Notes: generated from the letters alone by a model not told the origin. A DNA stretch of 64,000 nt from Mycobacterium paraffinicum (GCF_001907675.1 NZ_MPNT01000004.1:186001-250000); one strand, 5' to 3'; shown: positions 32,253-42,606, counted from the first letter of the stretch. Numbers and translations are program-made.

Positions 32253-32846
32253 CTAACGCGCGGCGAGCAGCCGCTCGACGTATTTCGCGATGACGTCGAC
32301 CTCGAGGTTCACCTGCGTCCCGACCGGGGCGCGGCCCAACGTGGTCAACTCCCGGGTGGTGGGGATCAGCGAAACCTCGAACCAGTCGGCGCCGAGCCCG
32401 GAGACCGTCAACGAGATGCCGTCGACGGTGATCGATCCCTTCTCGACGACGTAGCGCGCCACCGCCGCGGGAATCTCGATCCGCACGACTTCCCAGTGCT
32501 CGGACGGCGCCCTGCTGACCACCTGCCCGGTGCCGTCCACGTGTCCCTGCACGATGTGCCCGCCGAGCCGGCTGTTGACCGCGGCGGCGCGCTCCAGGTT
32601 GACCGGGCTGCCGACCTGTAAGGCGCCCAGGTTGGACCGGTTGAGGGTTTCGGCCATCACGTCGGCGGTGAACTGCCCGTCGGGCAGCAGCTCCGCGACC
32701 GTCAGGCAGACGCCGTTGACGGCGATCGAATCGCCGTGCCCGGCGTCCGAGGTCACGACGGGCCCACGGATGGTCAGCCGCGCGGCGTCGGACAGCACGT
32801 CGCGGCCCGTCACCTCTCCGAGTTCCTCGACAATTCCGGTGAACAT
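32253..32846 (-). CDS. ribE: Riboflavin synthase alpha chain
   Basis: Dismutates two lumazines to riboflavin and ribityl-aminouracil. The 197 residues are two lumazine-binding repeats. The first starts [12 protein letters not shown] and has VNGVCLTV. The second, from about residue 98 ([14 protein letters not shown]), has VDGISLTV. It is the Rv1412 (ribC) orthologue by position. It is divergent from lprG, and the two starts are about 130 bp apart. Confidence 0.96.
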   Translation of the reverse strand: MFTGIVEELGEVTGRDVLSDAARLTIRGPVVTSDAGHGDSIAVNGVCLTVAELLPDGQFTADVMAETLNRSNLGALQVGSPVNLERAAAVNSRLGGHIVQGHVDGTGQVVSRAPSEHWEVVRIEIPAAVARYVVEKGSITVDGISLTVSGLGADWFEVSLIPTTRELTTLGRAPVGTQVNLEVDVIAKYVERLLAAR

Positions 32847-32975
32847 GCCATCAGGTTAATCGGACGCCCAAACCCGGCGGTCATGCTGGTGAACAGGCCA
32901 AACCGGCGCCGCCGGGCGGACACCGGGCCCCCGCGTCTGGAAAGCCGGTCGGCGGCACCCTCTACGATGCAAGGT

Positions 32976-33683
32976 ATGCAGACCCGCCGCCGTCTATCGG
33001 CCGTCATCGCATCCCTGATTCTCGCCACCGCCTTGATCGCCGGCTGCTCGTCGGGTTCAAAGCAGAGCGGCGCCCCGCTGCCCGACGCCACCACCTTGGT
33101 CAAGCAGTCGGCCGACGCCACCAAGGCCGTCAAGAGCGTGCACCTGGTCCTGTCGATCCAGGGCAAGATCCAGGGGCTGCCGATCAAGACGCTCACCGGT
33201 GACCTCACCACGGCGCCGGCCACCGCCGCGTCGGGCAACGCCACGATCACGCTCGGTGGGTCCGACATCGACGCCAACTTCGTGGTCGTCGACGGCACCC
33301 TGTACGCCACCCTGACGCCGAACAAGTGGAGCGACTTCGGCAAGGCGTCCGACATCTATGACGTGTCCGTGCTGCTGAACCCGGACACCGGGCTGGGCAA
33401 CGCGCTGGCCAACTTCAGCAACGCCAAGGCCGAGGGCCGCGAAACCATCAACGGGCAGAACACGATTCGCATCAGTGGGAACGTCTCCGCGGATGCGGTG
33501 AACAAGATCATGCCGCAGTTCAACGCGACGCAGCCGGTGCCGAGCACGGTGTGGATCCAGGAGACCGGCGACCACCAGCTGGTCCAGGCCAACATGCAGA
33601 AGAGCTCCGGCAATTCCGTACAGGTCACCCTGTCCAACTGGGGCGAGCAGGTTCAGGTCACCAAGCCCCCGGTGAGTTCATGA
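32976..33683 (+). CDS. lprG: Lipoprotein LprG
   Basis: A 235-residue lipoprotein that carries triacylated glycolipids and triacylglycerides to the outer envelope with the P55 transporter (established for M. tuberculosis Rv1411c). The lipobox is LIAGC near residue 23. The mature part shows the LppX/LprAFG fold signatures [23 protein letters not shown] and [23 protein letters not shown] 32976 is used; ATG 32967 is in frame. The stop overlaps the P55 start by four bases. Confidence 0.96.
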   Translation: MQTRRRLSAVIASLILATALIAGCSSGSKQSGAPLPDATTLVKQSADATKAVKSVHLVLSIQGKIQGLPIKTLTGDLTTAPATAASGNATITLGGSDIDANFVVVDGTLYATLTPNKWSDFGKASDIYDVSVLLNPDTGLGNALANFSNAKAEGRETINGQNTIRISGNVSADAVNKIMPQFNATQPVPSTVWIQETGDHQLVQANMQKSSGNSVQVTLSNWGEQVQVTKPPVSS

Positions 33684-35242
33684 GTTCGCAGACCGGGCGC
33701 CGCGTCGCGATCAGCGCCGGCAGTCTGGCGGTCCTGCTGGGCGCGCTGGACGCCTATGTCGTCGTGACGATCATGCGCGACATCATGAGCGACGTTCACA
33801 TTCCCATCAACCAGCTGCAGCGCATCACCTGGATCATTACGATGTACCTGCTGGGCTACATCGCCGCCATGCCGCTGCTGGGCCGGGCCTCCGACCGGTT
33901 CGGCCGCAAGCTGGTGTTGCAGGTCAGCCTGGCCCTGTTCATGGTCGGGTCGGTGGTGACCGCACTCGCCGGGCACTGGGGCGATTTCCACCTGCTGATC
34001 GGCGGCCGCACCATCCAGGGCGTGGCCAGCGGCGCGCTGCTGCCGGTGACGCTCGCCCTGGGCGCCGACCTGTGGGCTCAGCGCAATCGCGCCGGTGTGC
34101 TGGGCGGCATCGGCGCCGCGCAGGAACTCGGCAGCGTGCTGGGCCCGCTGTACGGGATCTTCATCGTGTACCTGTTCCACGACTGGCGCTACGTGTTCTG
34201 GATCAACGTCCCGCTGACCCTGATCGCGATGGCGATGATCCAATTCAGCCTCCCGTCGCACGAGAAGGTCGAGAATCCCGAGCGGGTCGACCTGGTCGGC
34301 GGCGTGCTGCTCGCGGTCGCCCTGGGGCTGGCGGTCATCGGGCTGTACAACCCGCAACCCGACGGCAAGCAGATCCTGCCGAGCTACGGACTCCCCCTGG
34401 TCATCGGGGCGGTCGTCGTTGCGGTGCTGTTCTTGCTCTGGGAACGGTTCTCGCGCACCCGGCTGATCGAGCCGGCGGGCGTGCACTTCCGCCCCTTCCT
34501 GGCCGCGCTGGGCGCATCGCTGGCCGCGGGCGCGGCGCTGATGGTGACGCTGGTCGACGTGGAGCTGTTCGGGCAGGGCGTGCTGCAGATGGACCAGACG
34601 CAGGCCGCCGGCTTGCTGTTGTGGTTCTTGATCGCGCTGCCGATCGGGGCCGTGCTGGGCGGCTGGATCGCCACCCGCGTGGGCGACCGCGTGATGACGT
34701 TCATCGGGCTGCTGATCGCGGCCTACGGATACTGGTTGATCCACTACTGGCGCCAGGACGTATTGAGCCAGAAGCACGACATCTTCGGGGTCTTCAGCGT
34801 TCCCGTGTTGCACGCCGACCTCTTGGTCGCCGGCGTGGGCCTCGGCCTGGTGATCGGGCCGCTGACCTCCGCGGCGCTGCGGGTCGTTCCCTCGGCGCAG
34901 CACGGCATCGCCTCGGCGGCGGTGGTGGTGGCCCGGATGACCGGCATGCTGATCGGCGTCGCCGCGCTCAGCGCGTGGGGCCTCTACCGGTTCAACCAGA
35001 TCGTGGCGGGGTTGACGGCAGCGATACCGCCCAACGCCTCCCTGCTCGAGCGGATCGCCGCGCAGGGGACGATGTACCTCAAGGCGTTCGCGATGATGTA
35101 CGGCGACATCTTCAGCGCCACCGTGGTGATCTGCATCGTGGGAGCGCTGCTCGGGCTGTTGATCGGCGGCCGCAAGGAACACGCCGAGGAACCGGAAGTC
35201 CCTGAGCCGCAGACGGTCACCCTCGGGGAGCACCAGCGCTAG
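33680..35242 (+). CDS. p55: MFS transporter P55
   Basis: A 520-residue major facilitator of the 14-helix DHA2 type, coupled with LprG in lipid export and multidrug tolerance. Motif A is [10 protein letters not shown] (about residue 70), and the motif C-like region is [22 protein letters not shown] 33680 overlaps the lprG stop, so the two are made together. Its TAG stop is the three-base loop of a perfect CAGCGC-TAG-GCGCTG hairpin. Confidence 0.96.
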   Translation: MSSQTGRRVAISAGSLAVLLGALDAYVVVTIMRDIMSDVHIPINQLQRITWIITMYLLGYIAAMPLLGRASDRFGRKLVLQVSLALFMVGSVVTALAGHWGDFHLLIGGRTIQGVASGALLPVTLALGADLWAQRNRAGVLGGIGAAQELGSVLGPLYGIFIVYLFHDWRYVFWINVPLTLIAMAMIQFSLPSHEKVENPERVDLVGGVLLAVALGLAVIGLYNPQPDGKQILPSYGLPLVIGAVVVAVLFLLWERFSRTRLIEPAGVHFRPFLAALGASLAAGAALMVTLVDVELFGQGVLQMDQTQAAGLLLWFLIALPIGAVLGGWIATRVGDRVMTFIGLLIAAYGYWLIHYWRQDVLSQKHDIFGVFSVPVLHADLLVAGVGLGLVIGPLTSAALRVVPSAQHGIASAAVVVARMTGMLIGVAALSAWGLYRFNQIVAGLTAAIPPNASLLERIAAQGTMYLKAFAMMYGDIFSATVVICIVGALLGLLIGGRKEHAEEPEVPEPQTVTLGEHQR

Positions 35243-35278
35243 GCGCTGCCATGTGTCGCCGGTGAACCGGTAACACAC
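35234..35278. terminator. Stem-loops at the P55 3' end
   Basis: CAGCGC-TAG-GCGCTG (35234–35248) encloses the P55 stop codon. A second interrupted stem, GTGT..CCGGT-GA-ACCGG..ACAC, follows at 35252–35278. There is no T-tract, as is usual for mycobacterial terminators, so termination is plausible but unproven. Confidence 0.4.
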
Positions 35279-35358
35279 CTGACAGGGGGCCCAGCGCCGT
35301 CGATTGCGGTGCGCGCTTGAGTTCCACACTGCCGCCTCGGGTCTCATATTCTGGCTCC

Positions 35359-36345
35359 GTGCCGTGGAGCATCGATCCTCAACCGTCAGCCGAACGGTTG
35401 CACACGATCGGCTTCACCGCGTTTCTTGCGATGCTCGGGCTGTATGCCGCGGCCGGATTGCACGCCGGAACCACCGGCCGCGACACCACGCTGAACTGGG
35501 TGCTCGGTGCAGCCGCGGTGCTGGCGGCGTTTGTCGCGCTGATCGGCCGGCTCCGCGGCTGGCAGGGGCGGCGGGGTTTGCTCGTCGGATGGCCGGTGGC
35601 GTCGCTTGTCGTCACTCTGCTCGCCGGGGCCGTCGAGCCGGCCGCCACGCGTGACTTACCCGGCACGATCACGATCACCTTCGCCTACCTCGGACTCACC
35701 GGTCGGCGGTGGCGCTCACTGGCCCTGCTCCCGCTCGGGGCGGCGGCGTTCGTCGTCGCCTGCGCCAAACCGCTTCCCTCCTCGACGCTGACCGTGGTGC
35801 TGGCCGCGATCATGTGGGTCCTCGTCGCCGAGGTGCCGGCGTGGCTCATCGCGCGGCTCGTGCAGCAGAGTCTGTTGCTGCGCGACATCGCGCAGACCGA
35901 CCCGTTGACCCAACTCCTGAACCGGAGCACCCTGGGGGATCGGCTGGCGCACCACGCCGGCCGGTGCGCCGTGGTGCTTGCCGACCTCGACAACTTCAAG
36001 CGCTACAACGATCGTCACGGCCACGAGGCCGGCGATGAAGTTCTGGTCGCCTTCGCCGACGCACTGCGCCGGTCGGCCCGCAAGGATGACATCATCTTCC
36101 GCATCGGCGGCGACGAGTTCCTGCTGATGCTGGTAGGTGCCGATCCTCCCGAGGCCGGGCGGATCCTGGAGCGGCTTCGCCGACGGTGGGCCGAGGCCGG
36201 GGCGCCGGTCGACTTCAGCGCGGGCATTGCCGCCGGCGAGCATGACGTCATGCGCCTCGCGGACGAGGGGATGTACGCCGACAAGCGTGCGCGTGGCCTG
36301 GCCGGTCGAGACTCGATCAACGGCGATCCGACCGCTCTCGCCTAG
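35359..36345 (+). CDS. Membrane-bound diguanylate cyclase (GGDEF)
   Basis: Predicted to make cyclic di-GMP from two GTP. The 328 residues hold about six membrane helices (about residues 15–165) and a C-terminal GGDEF domain (about 185–315). The domain has DLDNFKRYNDRHGHEAGD, an intact GGDEF active site, and an RKDD inhibitory-site motif (RxxD) five residues before it. The enzyme is therefore probably active and product-inhibited. GTG 35359 is chosen because TATTCT (35346–35351) sits 7 bases upstream, suiting a leaderless transcript; TTG 35317 is an alternative. Its stop and that of ribD overlap in the sequence CTAG. It is inserted into an otherwise conserved gene order. Confidence 0.88.
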   Translation: MPWSIDPQPSAERLHTIGFTAFLAMLGLYAAAGLHAGTTGRDTTLNWVLGAAAVLAAFVALIGRLRGWQGRRGLLVGWPVASLVVTLLAGAVEPAATRDLPGTITITFAYLGLTGRRWRSLALLPLGAAAFVVACAKPLPSSTLTVVLAAIMWVLVAEVPAWLIARLVQQSLLLRDIAQTDPLTQLLNRSTLGDRLAHHAGRCAVVLADLDNFKRYNDRHGHEAGDEVLVAFADALRRSARKDDIIFRIGGDEFLLMLVGADPPEAGRILERLRRRWAEAGAPVDFSAGIAAGEHDVMRLADEGMYADKRARGLAGRDSINGDPTALA

Positions 36346-37364
36346 TCGCCGCGCGGCACCAGACTGAGCAGCAGGTCCGGCCCGACGCGGTCAACTCCGT
36401 CGAAATGCCAGCGCAACGCCCGCGCGATGGTGGGCACCCCCACGTCGTCGACGGCCGAGATCGGACCGCCCAGCAGCGTCGGCGCGACATACGCCAGGAT
36501 GCGGTTGACAGCGCCGGCCCGCAGGAAGGCTCCGGCGAGGGTGGGACCGCCCTCGAGCAAGACGTCGGTGCGATCCGACAGCGCCCTGATCACTTCCAAG
36601 GGGTCGTGCGTGCGGATCACCATGGTCCGCGAATCGTCATTGAGAACCTTTGCCTCCGAAGGTATTTCGCGCATGCCGACCACCACGCGCAGCGGTTGCC
36701 GGTCCGCCAGCGAACCGTCGGGCAACCGGGCGGTCAGCGCCGGATCGTCGGCCAGCACGGTCCCGGTGCCGACCACGATCGCGTCGGCGGCCGCGCGGCG
36801 GCGGTGCAGATCCAGCCGCGAGGCCTCGCTGGAAATCCACTGGCTGGTGCCGTCGGCGGCCGCGCTGCGGCCGTCGACGCTGCTGGCGTACTTCCACGTG
36901 ACGTGCGGCTGCCCGGTCCGCTGCCTGTGCAGCCACTCCCGCAGCGGCCCGCCGGCAACCTGGTCCGCCAGCACCCCGGCAAGCACCCGCACGCCGGCCT
37001 CCGTCAGCCGGGCCGCGCCACCGGCGGCGGCGGGGTTCGGGTCCGCGACGGCGTAGACGACGGCCGCGATGTCGGCCTCGAGTAGGGCGTTCACGCACGG
37101 CGGGGTCTTGCCGTAGTGGTTGCACGGCTCGAGGGTCACCACCGCGGTACCGCCCACCGCCAAGTCGCCGGCCCGCCGCAAGGCCAACACCTCGGCGTGG
37201 TCGCCCCCGGCGGGTTCGGTGGCGCCGACGCCGACGACCGTGCCGGCGGCGTCCAGGATGACAGCCCCCACCGGCGGGTTCGGATAGGTGCTGCCCTTGA
37301 CGTGGTTGGACTGCTCGATCGCCAGGCGCATGGCCGCGTCGAGTCCGTCCATAGGCTGGTTCAT
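36342..37364 (-). CDS. ribD: Bifunctional riboflavin deaminase/reductase RibD
   Basis: Deaminates and then reduces the pyrimidine intermediate of riboflavin synthesis. The N-terminal deaminase (residues about 5–145) has the zinc motif [10 protein letters not shown] and [12 protein letters not shown]. The C-terminal reductase (about 150–340) has [23 protein letters not shown] and [16 protein letters not shown]. The start is ATG 37364, which overlaps the rpe stop (ATGA) and makes the length 340 residues, as in Rv1409. It is coupled behind fmt–rsmB–rpe. Confidence 0.95.
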   Translation of the reverse strand: MNQPMDGLDAAMRLAIEQSNHVKGSTYPNPPVGAVILDAAGTVVGVGATEPAGGDHAEVLALRRAGDLAVGGTAVVTLEPCNHYGKTPPCVNALLEADIAAVVYAVADPNPAAAGGAARLTEAGVRVLAGVLADQVAGGPLREWLHRQRTGQPHVTWKYASSVDGRSAAADGTSQWISSEASRLDLHRRRAAADAIVVGTGTVLADDPALTARLPDGSLADRQPLRVVVGMREIPSEAKVLNDDSRTMVIRTHDPLEVIRALSDRTDVLLEGGPTLAGAFLRAGAVNRILAYVAPTLLGGPISAVDDVGVPTIARALRWHFDGVDRVGPDLLLSLVPRGD

Positions 37365-38050
37365 CGGCGCAGGTGCGGTGACGCGGCGGCGGCCTGCCTC
37401 CGCAGCGCCTCGATGGCGGCTTTCGGGTCCTCGGTGCCGTACACCGCCGAACCGGCGACGAAGCAGTCGACGCCGGCCTCGGCGGCCTGCTCGATGGTGT
37501 CGTCGTTGATGCCGCCGTCGATCTCGACCAGGATGGTCAGTTCCCCGGCGTCGATCAGCTTGCGCGCGATGCGCACCTTGCTCAGCACGTCGGGGATGAA
37601 GCTTTGGCCGCCGAAGCCGGGTTCGACCGACATGATGAGCAGCGTGTCGAACTGCGGCAGGATCTCCAGATACGGCTCCAGTGGGGTTCCCGGCTTGACG
37701 CTGATGCCGGCCTTGGCGCCCGCGGCGCGGATGTCGCGCGCCACGCCGACCGGGTTGTCGGTGGCCTCGGCGTGGAAGGTCACGTTGTAGGCGCCGGCCT
37801 CGGCGTAGCCGGGCGCCCACCGGTCGGGGTCCTCGATCATCAGATGGCAGTCCATCGGGATGGTCGTGGTAGCCAGCAGGCTTTCGACCACCGGCAAGCC
37901 GATGGTTAGGTTCGGCACGAAGTGGTTGTCCATCACGTCGACGTGCAACCAGTCGGCGCCCACGACGGCCGCGGCCTCGTCGGCTAGCCGCGCGAAATCG
38001 GCGGACAGGATGGACGGCGCGATCAGCGGCCTACCGGTGTTGCCAGACAT
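37361..38050 (-). CDS. rpe: Ribulose-phosphate 3-epimerase
   Basis: Interconverts ribulose 5-phosphate and xylulose 5-phosphate in the pentose phosphate pathway, feeding ribulose phosphate to riboflavin synthesis next door. The 229-residue barrel has [12 protein letters not shown], the metal site [24 protein letters not shown] and [11 protein letters not shown] 38050 gives the standard length; the upstream open frame is not rpe-like. It overlaps ribD by four bases. Confidence 0.96.
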   Translation of the reverse strand: MSGNTGRPLIAPSILSADFARLADEAAAVVGADWLHVDVMDNHFVPNLTIGLPVVESLLATTTIPMDCHLMIEDPDRWAPGYAEAGAYNVTFHAEATDNPVGVARDIRAAGAKAGISVKPGTPLEPYLEILPQFDTLLIMSVEPGFGGQSFIPDVLSKVRIARKLIDAGELTILVEIDGGINDDTIEQAAEAGVDCFVAGSAVYGTEDPKAAIEALRRQAAAASPHLRR

Positions 38051-38139
38051 GTGCGCCAGACTACTGAGCGTCGCCGGCCTCTTCACGCCGGCAAGCGGCG
38101 CAGCGCGGCGGCGGCCCGGTTCGCTGAGTCGCCGACGCG

Positions 38140-39528
38140 CTACCCCGCTTCGCGGCGCAGCGCGGCGCCGAACATCGCGTCGGTGCCGTGCCGATGCGGC
38201 CAGAGCTGGACGTGTGGACCATCCCCCAGCCCCGTCACGGGCTCGAACAGCGGCCGAGTGTCCAACGCGGACACCGGATGCCGGCGCAGCGCGTCGGCGA
38301 CCACGCCGACAGTCTCGGCGACGTGGGGCGAGCAGGTCGCGTAGAGCACCACACCGCCCGGCCGGGTCAGGGCGATCGCGGCGCCCAGCAGCTCGCGCTG
38401 CAATTTGGTGAGCGCCGGCACGTCGCCCGGCTGGCGCCACCACCGCGCCTCGGGCCGGCGCCGCAACGCGCCCAGCCCGGTGCACGGGGCGTCGACGAGC
38501 ACGCGATCGAAGATCGGCTCGAGCCCGCTTTGCCGCCCGTCCACCCGCAACACGTCGACCGGGAGGCCGCCGGTGTTCTCGACCACCAGGTCGGCGCGGC
38601 GCGGGGCCGGCTCCACGGCCGTGACGCGGGCCCCCGATCCGGCGCCGAGCGCGGCCAGCAGCGCGGTCTTGCCGCCCGGACCGGCACACAGATCCAGCCA
38701 CCGCCCGGCGTCGTCCTCGACCGGCGCCAGCGTCAGCGCCCGCGCGACCAGCTGGCTGCCCTCGTCCTGGACCAGCGCGGCGCCGTCGCGCACCGGGGCC
38801 AGCCGCCCCGGGTCGCCGCCCGGCAGGTACACCGCGTAAGGCGAATATCGGCCCACCGTGCCACCCACAGCGTCGGCCAGCTCGGCGGCGGTCAGGACTC
38901 CGGGGCGAGCCGCCAGGTGCACCTGGGGTCGTTCGTCGTCGCTGGCCAGCACCGCGTCGAGCTCGGCCGCGGCCGCCCCCAGCGCGTCGGCGAACGCCTG
39001 CGCGATCCAGCGCGGGTGCGCGTGCACGAAGGCGGCATGACCGACCGGATCCCGCGCCGGGTCGGGCGCCAGCTCCTCGACCCAGGACTTCTCGTCGCGG
39101 GCGGCGATCGCGCGCAACACACCGTTGACGAAACCCGCTCGCGCCGAATCGAACTCGATCCCCGCCTGTTCCACGGTCGTCGAAACCGCGGCGTAGCTAT
39201 CGACCCGGGTGCGCAGCAGCTGATAGGTGCCCAGCCGCAACAGATCGAGCAGCACGGGGTCGATGGTGTCCGGCGAGCGGTTGGCGGCGGCGGCGATGAC
39301 CGCGTCGAGCAGGCCCCGGGTGCGGCAGGTGCCGTAGGTCAGTTCGGTGGCGAACGCGGCGTCGCGGCCGCCGATTCCACGGTCGCGCAGCAGCGCGGGC
39401 AGGGCAAGGTTCGCGTAGGCGTCGCGCTCGCTGACCGCCCGCAGCACGTCGAACGCGGCGGCGCGCGCGGGGTCGAGCGGCCGCCGCCGCTTGCCGCGCC
39501 CGCGGTCGGTGGGCCGCGGCGGGCTCAT
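38140..39528 (-). CDS. rsmB: 16S rRNA (cytosine-C5) methyltransferase RsmB/Fmu
   Basis: Methylates cytosine in small-subunit rRNA with SAM. The 462 residues contain an N-terminal NusB-like domain (residues about 20–150) and a C-terminal Rossmann methyltransferase with [15 protein letters not shown]. The catalytic cysteine pair is [20 protein letters not shown] and YATCSPH. The first 20 residues are a basic Pro/Arg tail. ATG 39528 overlaps the fmt stop (ATGA). Orthologue of Rv1407. Confidence 0.94.
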   Translation of the reverse strand: MSPPRPTDRGRGKRRRPLDPARAAAFDVLRAVSERDAYANLALPALLRDRGIGGRDAAFATELTYGTCRTRGLLDAVIAAAANRSPDTIDPVLLDLLRLGTYQLLRTRVDSYAAVSTTVEQAGIEFDSARAGFVNGVLRAIAARDEKSWVEELAPDPARDPVGHAAFVHAHPRWIAQAFADALGAAAAELDAVLASDDERPQVHLAARPGVLTAAELADAVGGTVGRYSPYAVYLPGGDPGRLAPVRDGAALVQDEGSQLVARALTLAPVEDDAGRWLDLCAGPGGKTALLAALGAGSGARVTAVEPAPRRADLVVENTGGLPVDVLRVDGRQSGLEPIFDRVLVDAPCTGLGALRRRPEARWWRQPGDVPALTKLQRELLGAAIALTRPGGVVLYATCSPHVAETVGVVADALRRHPVSALDTRPLFEPVTGLGDGPHVQLWPHRHGTDAMFGAALRREAG

Positions 39529-40457
39529 GTCGCCCGCGCCGCGGAGTCGAGCCGCGCGCCCCGGGCCCAGTCGACCGCGTCCATGAGTTTCTTGCCGGGC
39601 GGCTGTATCTGGCCCAGCCGCACGGCCTGCGAGCCGGTGCCGACCCACACGTCTTTGCGGCCGACGTGAATAGCGCCGGGCGCCAACGGTTCTGGAGCAT
39701 CCTCGTCGATGCGCACCGGGCCCAGCTTGATGCGCAGGTCGCCGATCAGTGTCCAGGCGCCCGGATTGGGTGTGACCGCGCGGATCCGGCGCTCCACGAC
39801 CAGCGCCGGCAGGTCCCAGCGCACGCGGGCCTGCTCGACGGTGATCTTCGGCGCGCTGCTGACCCCGTCGGCGGGTTGCGGTCGCGGCGTCAACGTCCGA
39901 TCTTCGATGCCGTCCAGGGTCGTCGACAGCAGCGCCGCGCCCGAAACCGCCAGACGCTCAAGCAATTCCCCCGCGGTGTCGGTCGGCCGGATCGTCTCGG
40001 TGACGACGCCGTAGATGGGCCCGGAGTCCAGGCTCGGCTCGATCTGAAAGGTCGTCGCCCCGGTGACGGTGTCCCCGGCCGCGATCGCCGCCTGCACCGG
40101 CGCCGCCCCACGCCAGGCGGGCAGCAGCGAGAAGTGCAGGTTGATCCATCCGTGCGGCGGCACCCCGAGCAAGCCCTCGCGCAGCAACGCGCCGTAGGCC
40201 ACGACGGCGCAGCAGTCCGGCGCGAGCTCGGTCAGTTCGGCGACGAACTCGTCCGAGTTCGGCCGCGCCGGCCGTAGCAATGGAATGCCCCGGTCGAGTG
40301 CTTCGCTGGCCACCGGCGAGGGCTGCGGCCTGCCGTGCCGGCCGACGGCGGCGTCCGGCCGGGTCAGCACGGCGATCACCTCATGCCGGGGCGAGTCGAT
40401 GAGGCGGCGCAGCGCGGGCAGCGCGGGTTCGGGGGTGCCGGCGAAGAGGAGACGCAC
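39525..40457 (-). CDS. fmt: Methionyl-tRNA formyltransferase
   Basis: Formylates initiator Met-tRNA. About 310 residues with the hydrolase/formyltransferase fold ([17 protein letters not shown]), the active-site segment [20 protein letters not shown] and [17 protein letters not shown]. The C-terminal tRNA-binding domain begins near residue 205. GTG 40457 aligns with the usual mycobacterial start; GTG 40463 adds two residues. It heads fmt–rsmB–rpe–ribD and is divergent from the methyltransferase gene. Confidence 0.95.
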   Translation of the reverse strand: MRLLFAGTPEPALPALRRLIDSPRHEVIAVLTRPDAAVGRHGRPQPSPVASEALDRGIPLLRPARPNSDEFVAELTELAPDCCAVVAYGALLREGLLGVPPHGWINLHFSLLPAWRGAAPVQAAIAAGDTVTGATTFQIEPSLDSGPIYGVVTETIRPTDTAGELLERLAVSGAALLSTTLDGIEDRTLTPRPQPADGVSSAPKITVEQARVRWDLPALVVERRIRAVTPNPGAWTLIGDLRIKLGPVRIDEDAPEPLAPGAIHVGRKDVWVGTGSQAVRLGQIQPPGKKLMDAVDWARGARLDSAARAT

Positions 40458-40510
40458 CGGCACAGTCTAGAAAGCGCCGCCCGCCGCCCATCAAAAACTT
40501 GCGTGCGTTG

Positions 40511-40529
40511 ATTATTTCTCATGCATACT
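40511..40529 (+). promoter_or_regulatory. Methyltransferase promoter element (copy 1)
   Basis: ATTATTTC-N4-GCATACT, about 100 bp before the methyltransferase start. TACTGT at 40526–40531 is a good -10 hexamer. The same two blocks with the same spacing recur at 53298–53316 beside the MarR gene, which suggests a shared promoter or operator of the MarR/methyltransferase circuit. Confidence 0.6.
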
Positions 40530-40627
40530 GTTGCTAGCGGTTACCGTCTGCGGATGTGGCCGCTCTGCCGCGCTAGTGACAACGAGGTCGAGTGGGCAGC
40601 CCTTTCCTTACCTTTCAAGGAGGCCTG

Positions 40628-41473
40628 ATGACCCTCGACACGACGATCAGCGACACCACGACCACTAGCGACACCACGATCAGCGACGCCGCCGTGCACC
40701 GCACGGTATGGGCGTTGGGCGACTACGCCCTGATGGCCGAGGAAGTGATGGCCCCGCTGGGCCCGGTCCTGGTCAGGGCCACCGGTATCCGCCCGGGCGT
40801 CCGCGTGCTCGACGTCGCCGCGGGCTCCGGAAACATCTCGCTGCCGGCCGCCGCCACGGGTGCCACCGTGGTGTCCAGCGACCTCACCCCCGAGCTGCTG
40901 CAGCGGTCACGAGCCCGCGCCGCGGCGCAGGGGCTGACGCTCGACTACCGGGAGGCCAACGCGCACGCGCTGCCCTTCGGCGACGGCGAGTTCGACGTGG
41001 TCATCTCCGCGATCGGCGTGCAGTTCGCCCCCGATCAGCAGCGGGCCGCCGACGAACTGGTCCGGGTCTGCCGGCCGGGCGGGACGATCGGCGTGATCAG
41101 CTGGACGCCGGAGGGATTCTTCGGCCGGATGCTCGCCACCATCCGGCCCTACCGCCCCAGCCTGTCCCAGGCCGTGCCGCCAGCCGCGCTGTGGGGACGC
41201 GAGGGCTACGTCACCGGCCTGCTCGGTGACCGCGTCGCGCGGATGACGGCGGGGCGAGGCCTGCTGCGAGTGAACCGGTTCGACAGCGCCGCGGCGGTGC
41301 ACACCTACTTCAAGAACCACTACGGCCCGACGATCGAGGCCTACACGAACATCGGCCACAACCGTGTGCTGGCCGCGGAGCTGGACGCCCAACTCATCGA
41401 GCTCGCCGAGCAATACCTCGCCCACGGCAGCATGGACTGGGAGTACCTGCTGGTCACCGCCGAGAAGCGGTAG
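40628..41473 (+). CDS. SAM-dependent methyltransferase (Rv1405c/Rv1403c-type)
   Basis: A 281-residue class I methyltransferase with motif I VLDVAAGSGNISLPAA (about residue 62) and ELVRVCRPGGTIGVISW (about 150). It resembles the M. tuberculosis paralogues Rv1403c and Rv1405c, which are acid-induced under the MarR repressor Rv1404; the substrate is unknown. ATG 40628 has AAGGAGG upstream. The first 20 residues are a low-complexity Thr/Ser/Asp repeat (TISDT, TTTSDT, TISDA) absent from the core family. It is now separated from the MarR gene by about 11 kb. Confidence 0.9.
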   Translation: MTLDTTISDTTTTSDTTISDAAVHRTVWALGDYALMAEEVMAPLGPVLVRATGIRPGVRVLDVAAGSGNISLPAAATGATVVSSDLTPELLQRSRARAAAQGLTLDYREANAHALPFGDGEFDVVISAIGVQFAPDQQRAADELVRVCRPGGTIGVISWTPEGFFGRMLATIRPYRPSLSQAVPPAALWGREGYVTGLLGDRVARMTAGRGLLRVNRFDSAAAVHTYFKNHYGPTIEAYTNIGHNRVLAAELDAQLIELAEQYLAHGSMDWEYLLVTAEKR

Positions 41474-41475
41474 CG
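41439..41475. repeat. Direct repeat, left copy, at the methyltransferase 3' end
   Basis: 37 bp from GGGAG to the two bases after the TAG stop. It matches 52684–52720 at 36 positions, with 32 consecutive identical bases. It encodes the C-terminal residues EYLLVTAEKR. Together the copies bracket the 11.2 kb accessory segment. Confidence 0.85.
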
Positions 41476-41520
41476 AGTCAGGCCGCCACCCACGGCAACA
41501 TCTCGCTCCCGGCCGCAAGA
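41476..41520 (+). pseudogene. Possible internal fragment of a second methyltransferase
   Basis: Directly after the intact methyltransferase, codons read QAATHGNISLPAAR, close to motif I of that gene (AAGSGNISLPAA). About 21 of 23 bases around AACATCTCGCT match. No further similarity follows up to 41720, and nothing else is seen there. Short, so it could be chance. Confidence 0.4.
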
Positions 41521-41720
41521 GGCAACTGCCTTTTGGATTTGCTTGGGTGCCGAGGTTGCCCGGTTTTCTTCGCGCAGAACGGGATTGCGCGGCCGACGAA
41601 GCTGTGGGAGGCGGACGCACTTACAGTGGCGCCCATGGGTGCAGCGATCAAGTTATCGGCGGCCGGCACAATGTGGGCTTCATCGCCTCCGTCGCCCTCG
41701 CTGTGCAAGCAGGCCGTCAA

Positions 41721-42374
41721 TCACTCGCGAGCGGGCGTGATGGCGATATCACCGACGAACGCATCCGCGTCGATGTCGTAGACGTACCCGACCACCTTGA
41801 CACACGCTGGTACCGCTGGCGAGTCCCGCACTACTTGAACGTCATGGCGAAGTGTGGACGCCAGGTGATCGATGGCGATGCTTGCCTGGTCATACACGCC
41901 ACCGATGTCGATGCCCTGCTCCAGCTTATAGGCGTCGAGGAGCCCCTTGCTGGTGAAACTGCTTGTACCGCAGTTCGTGTGGTGCACAACGACTACCCTC
42001 TCAAGGCCGAACAGATGGTGAGCGATCGTGATAGACCGCAAGGCGTCGACCGTGCGACCCCCCGCTACCACTACGGGGAAAATTGTCGACGTCGAACCGA
42101 CCTTCTTGCCCTCACGGTCGTACACGACCTCACCCGGATACACCTCTCCGGAGAGAAACTTCGCAAGTTGGAACGGAATCTCCGCAGCGCGGGGGTCGTA
42201 GCAGTACGTGACCACGGTCTTCAGAGGTACTGCGTCGTGGAAGGCTTTCCGCACCTCACTCTCGACATAGCCGGGGGTTTGAGAGTACACGAACCGGTCC
42301 AGCTCTTGGCTTTCCATGTCTTGCTCGTTTCGTTGATCGTCGGCGTTCTTTGTTGGGGGCCAGCGAAGGACCAT
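41721..42374 (-). CDS. Divergent beta-class carbonic anhydrase-like protein
   Basis: A 217-residue member of the beta-carbonic anhydrase superfamily. The zinc ligands and dyad are readable: Cys58 and Asp60-x-Arg62 in TYCYDPRAAEIP, and His132 with Cys135 in VVVHHTNCG. The rest is unlike the three well-known M. tuberculosis enzymes. Some members of this fold hydrolyse carbonyl sulfide or carbon disulfide instead of hydrating CO2, so substrate is open. ATG 42374 has AGGG upstream; ATG 42317 would drop 19 polar residues and leave the fold intact. It is a single gene at the left edge of the accessory segment. Confidence 0.75.
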   Translation of the reverse strand: MVLRWPPTKNADDQRNEQDMESQELDRFVYSQTPGYVESEVRKAFHDAVPLKTVVTYCYDPRAAEIPFQLAKFLSGEVYPGEVVYDREGKKVGSTSTIFPVVVAGGRTVDALRSITIAHHLFGLERVVVVHHTNCGTSSFTSKGLLDAYKLEQGIDIGGVYDQASIAIDHLASTLRHDVQVVRDSPAVPACVKVVGYVYDIDADAFVGDIAITPARE

Positions 42375-42606
42375 AACGCCCTAAATTAATTGTGGCGAAC
42401 AGTTTTTCGATTTACCTCGATACTAGGGTGGCTTGTCCACCGCCCACGAACAAGGGGAAAAGTCAGAATACTGTGATCGTTTTCAGCAACGAATTCCGAA
42501 GGCGGCCGACGGGTCTGGGTCGACCTGACCGGTCAGCATGTCGCGCCCTTGCGCACATTGCACGCTAGGCCTGACGGCTCATCGGTGTAGGCGCTCGCCT
42601 TGATCC

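Noticed and set aside
38188..39669. 493-codon plus-strand frame opposite rsmB
   Set aside because: Shadow of rsmB; no domain and no conserved neighbour context.
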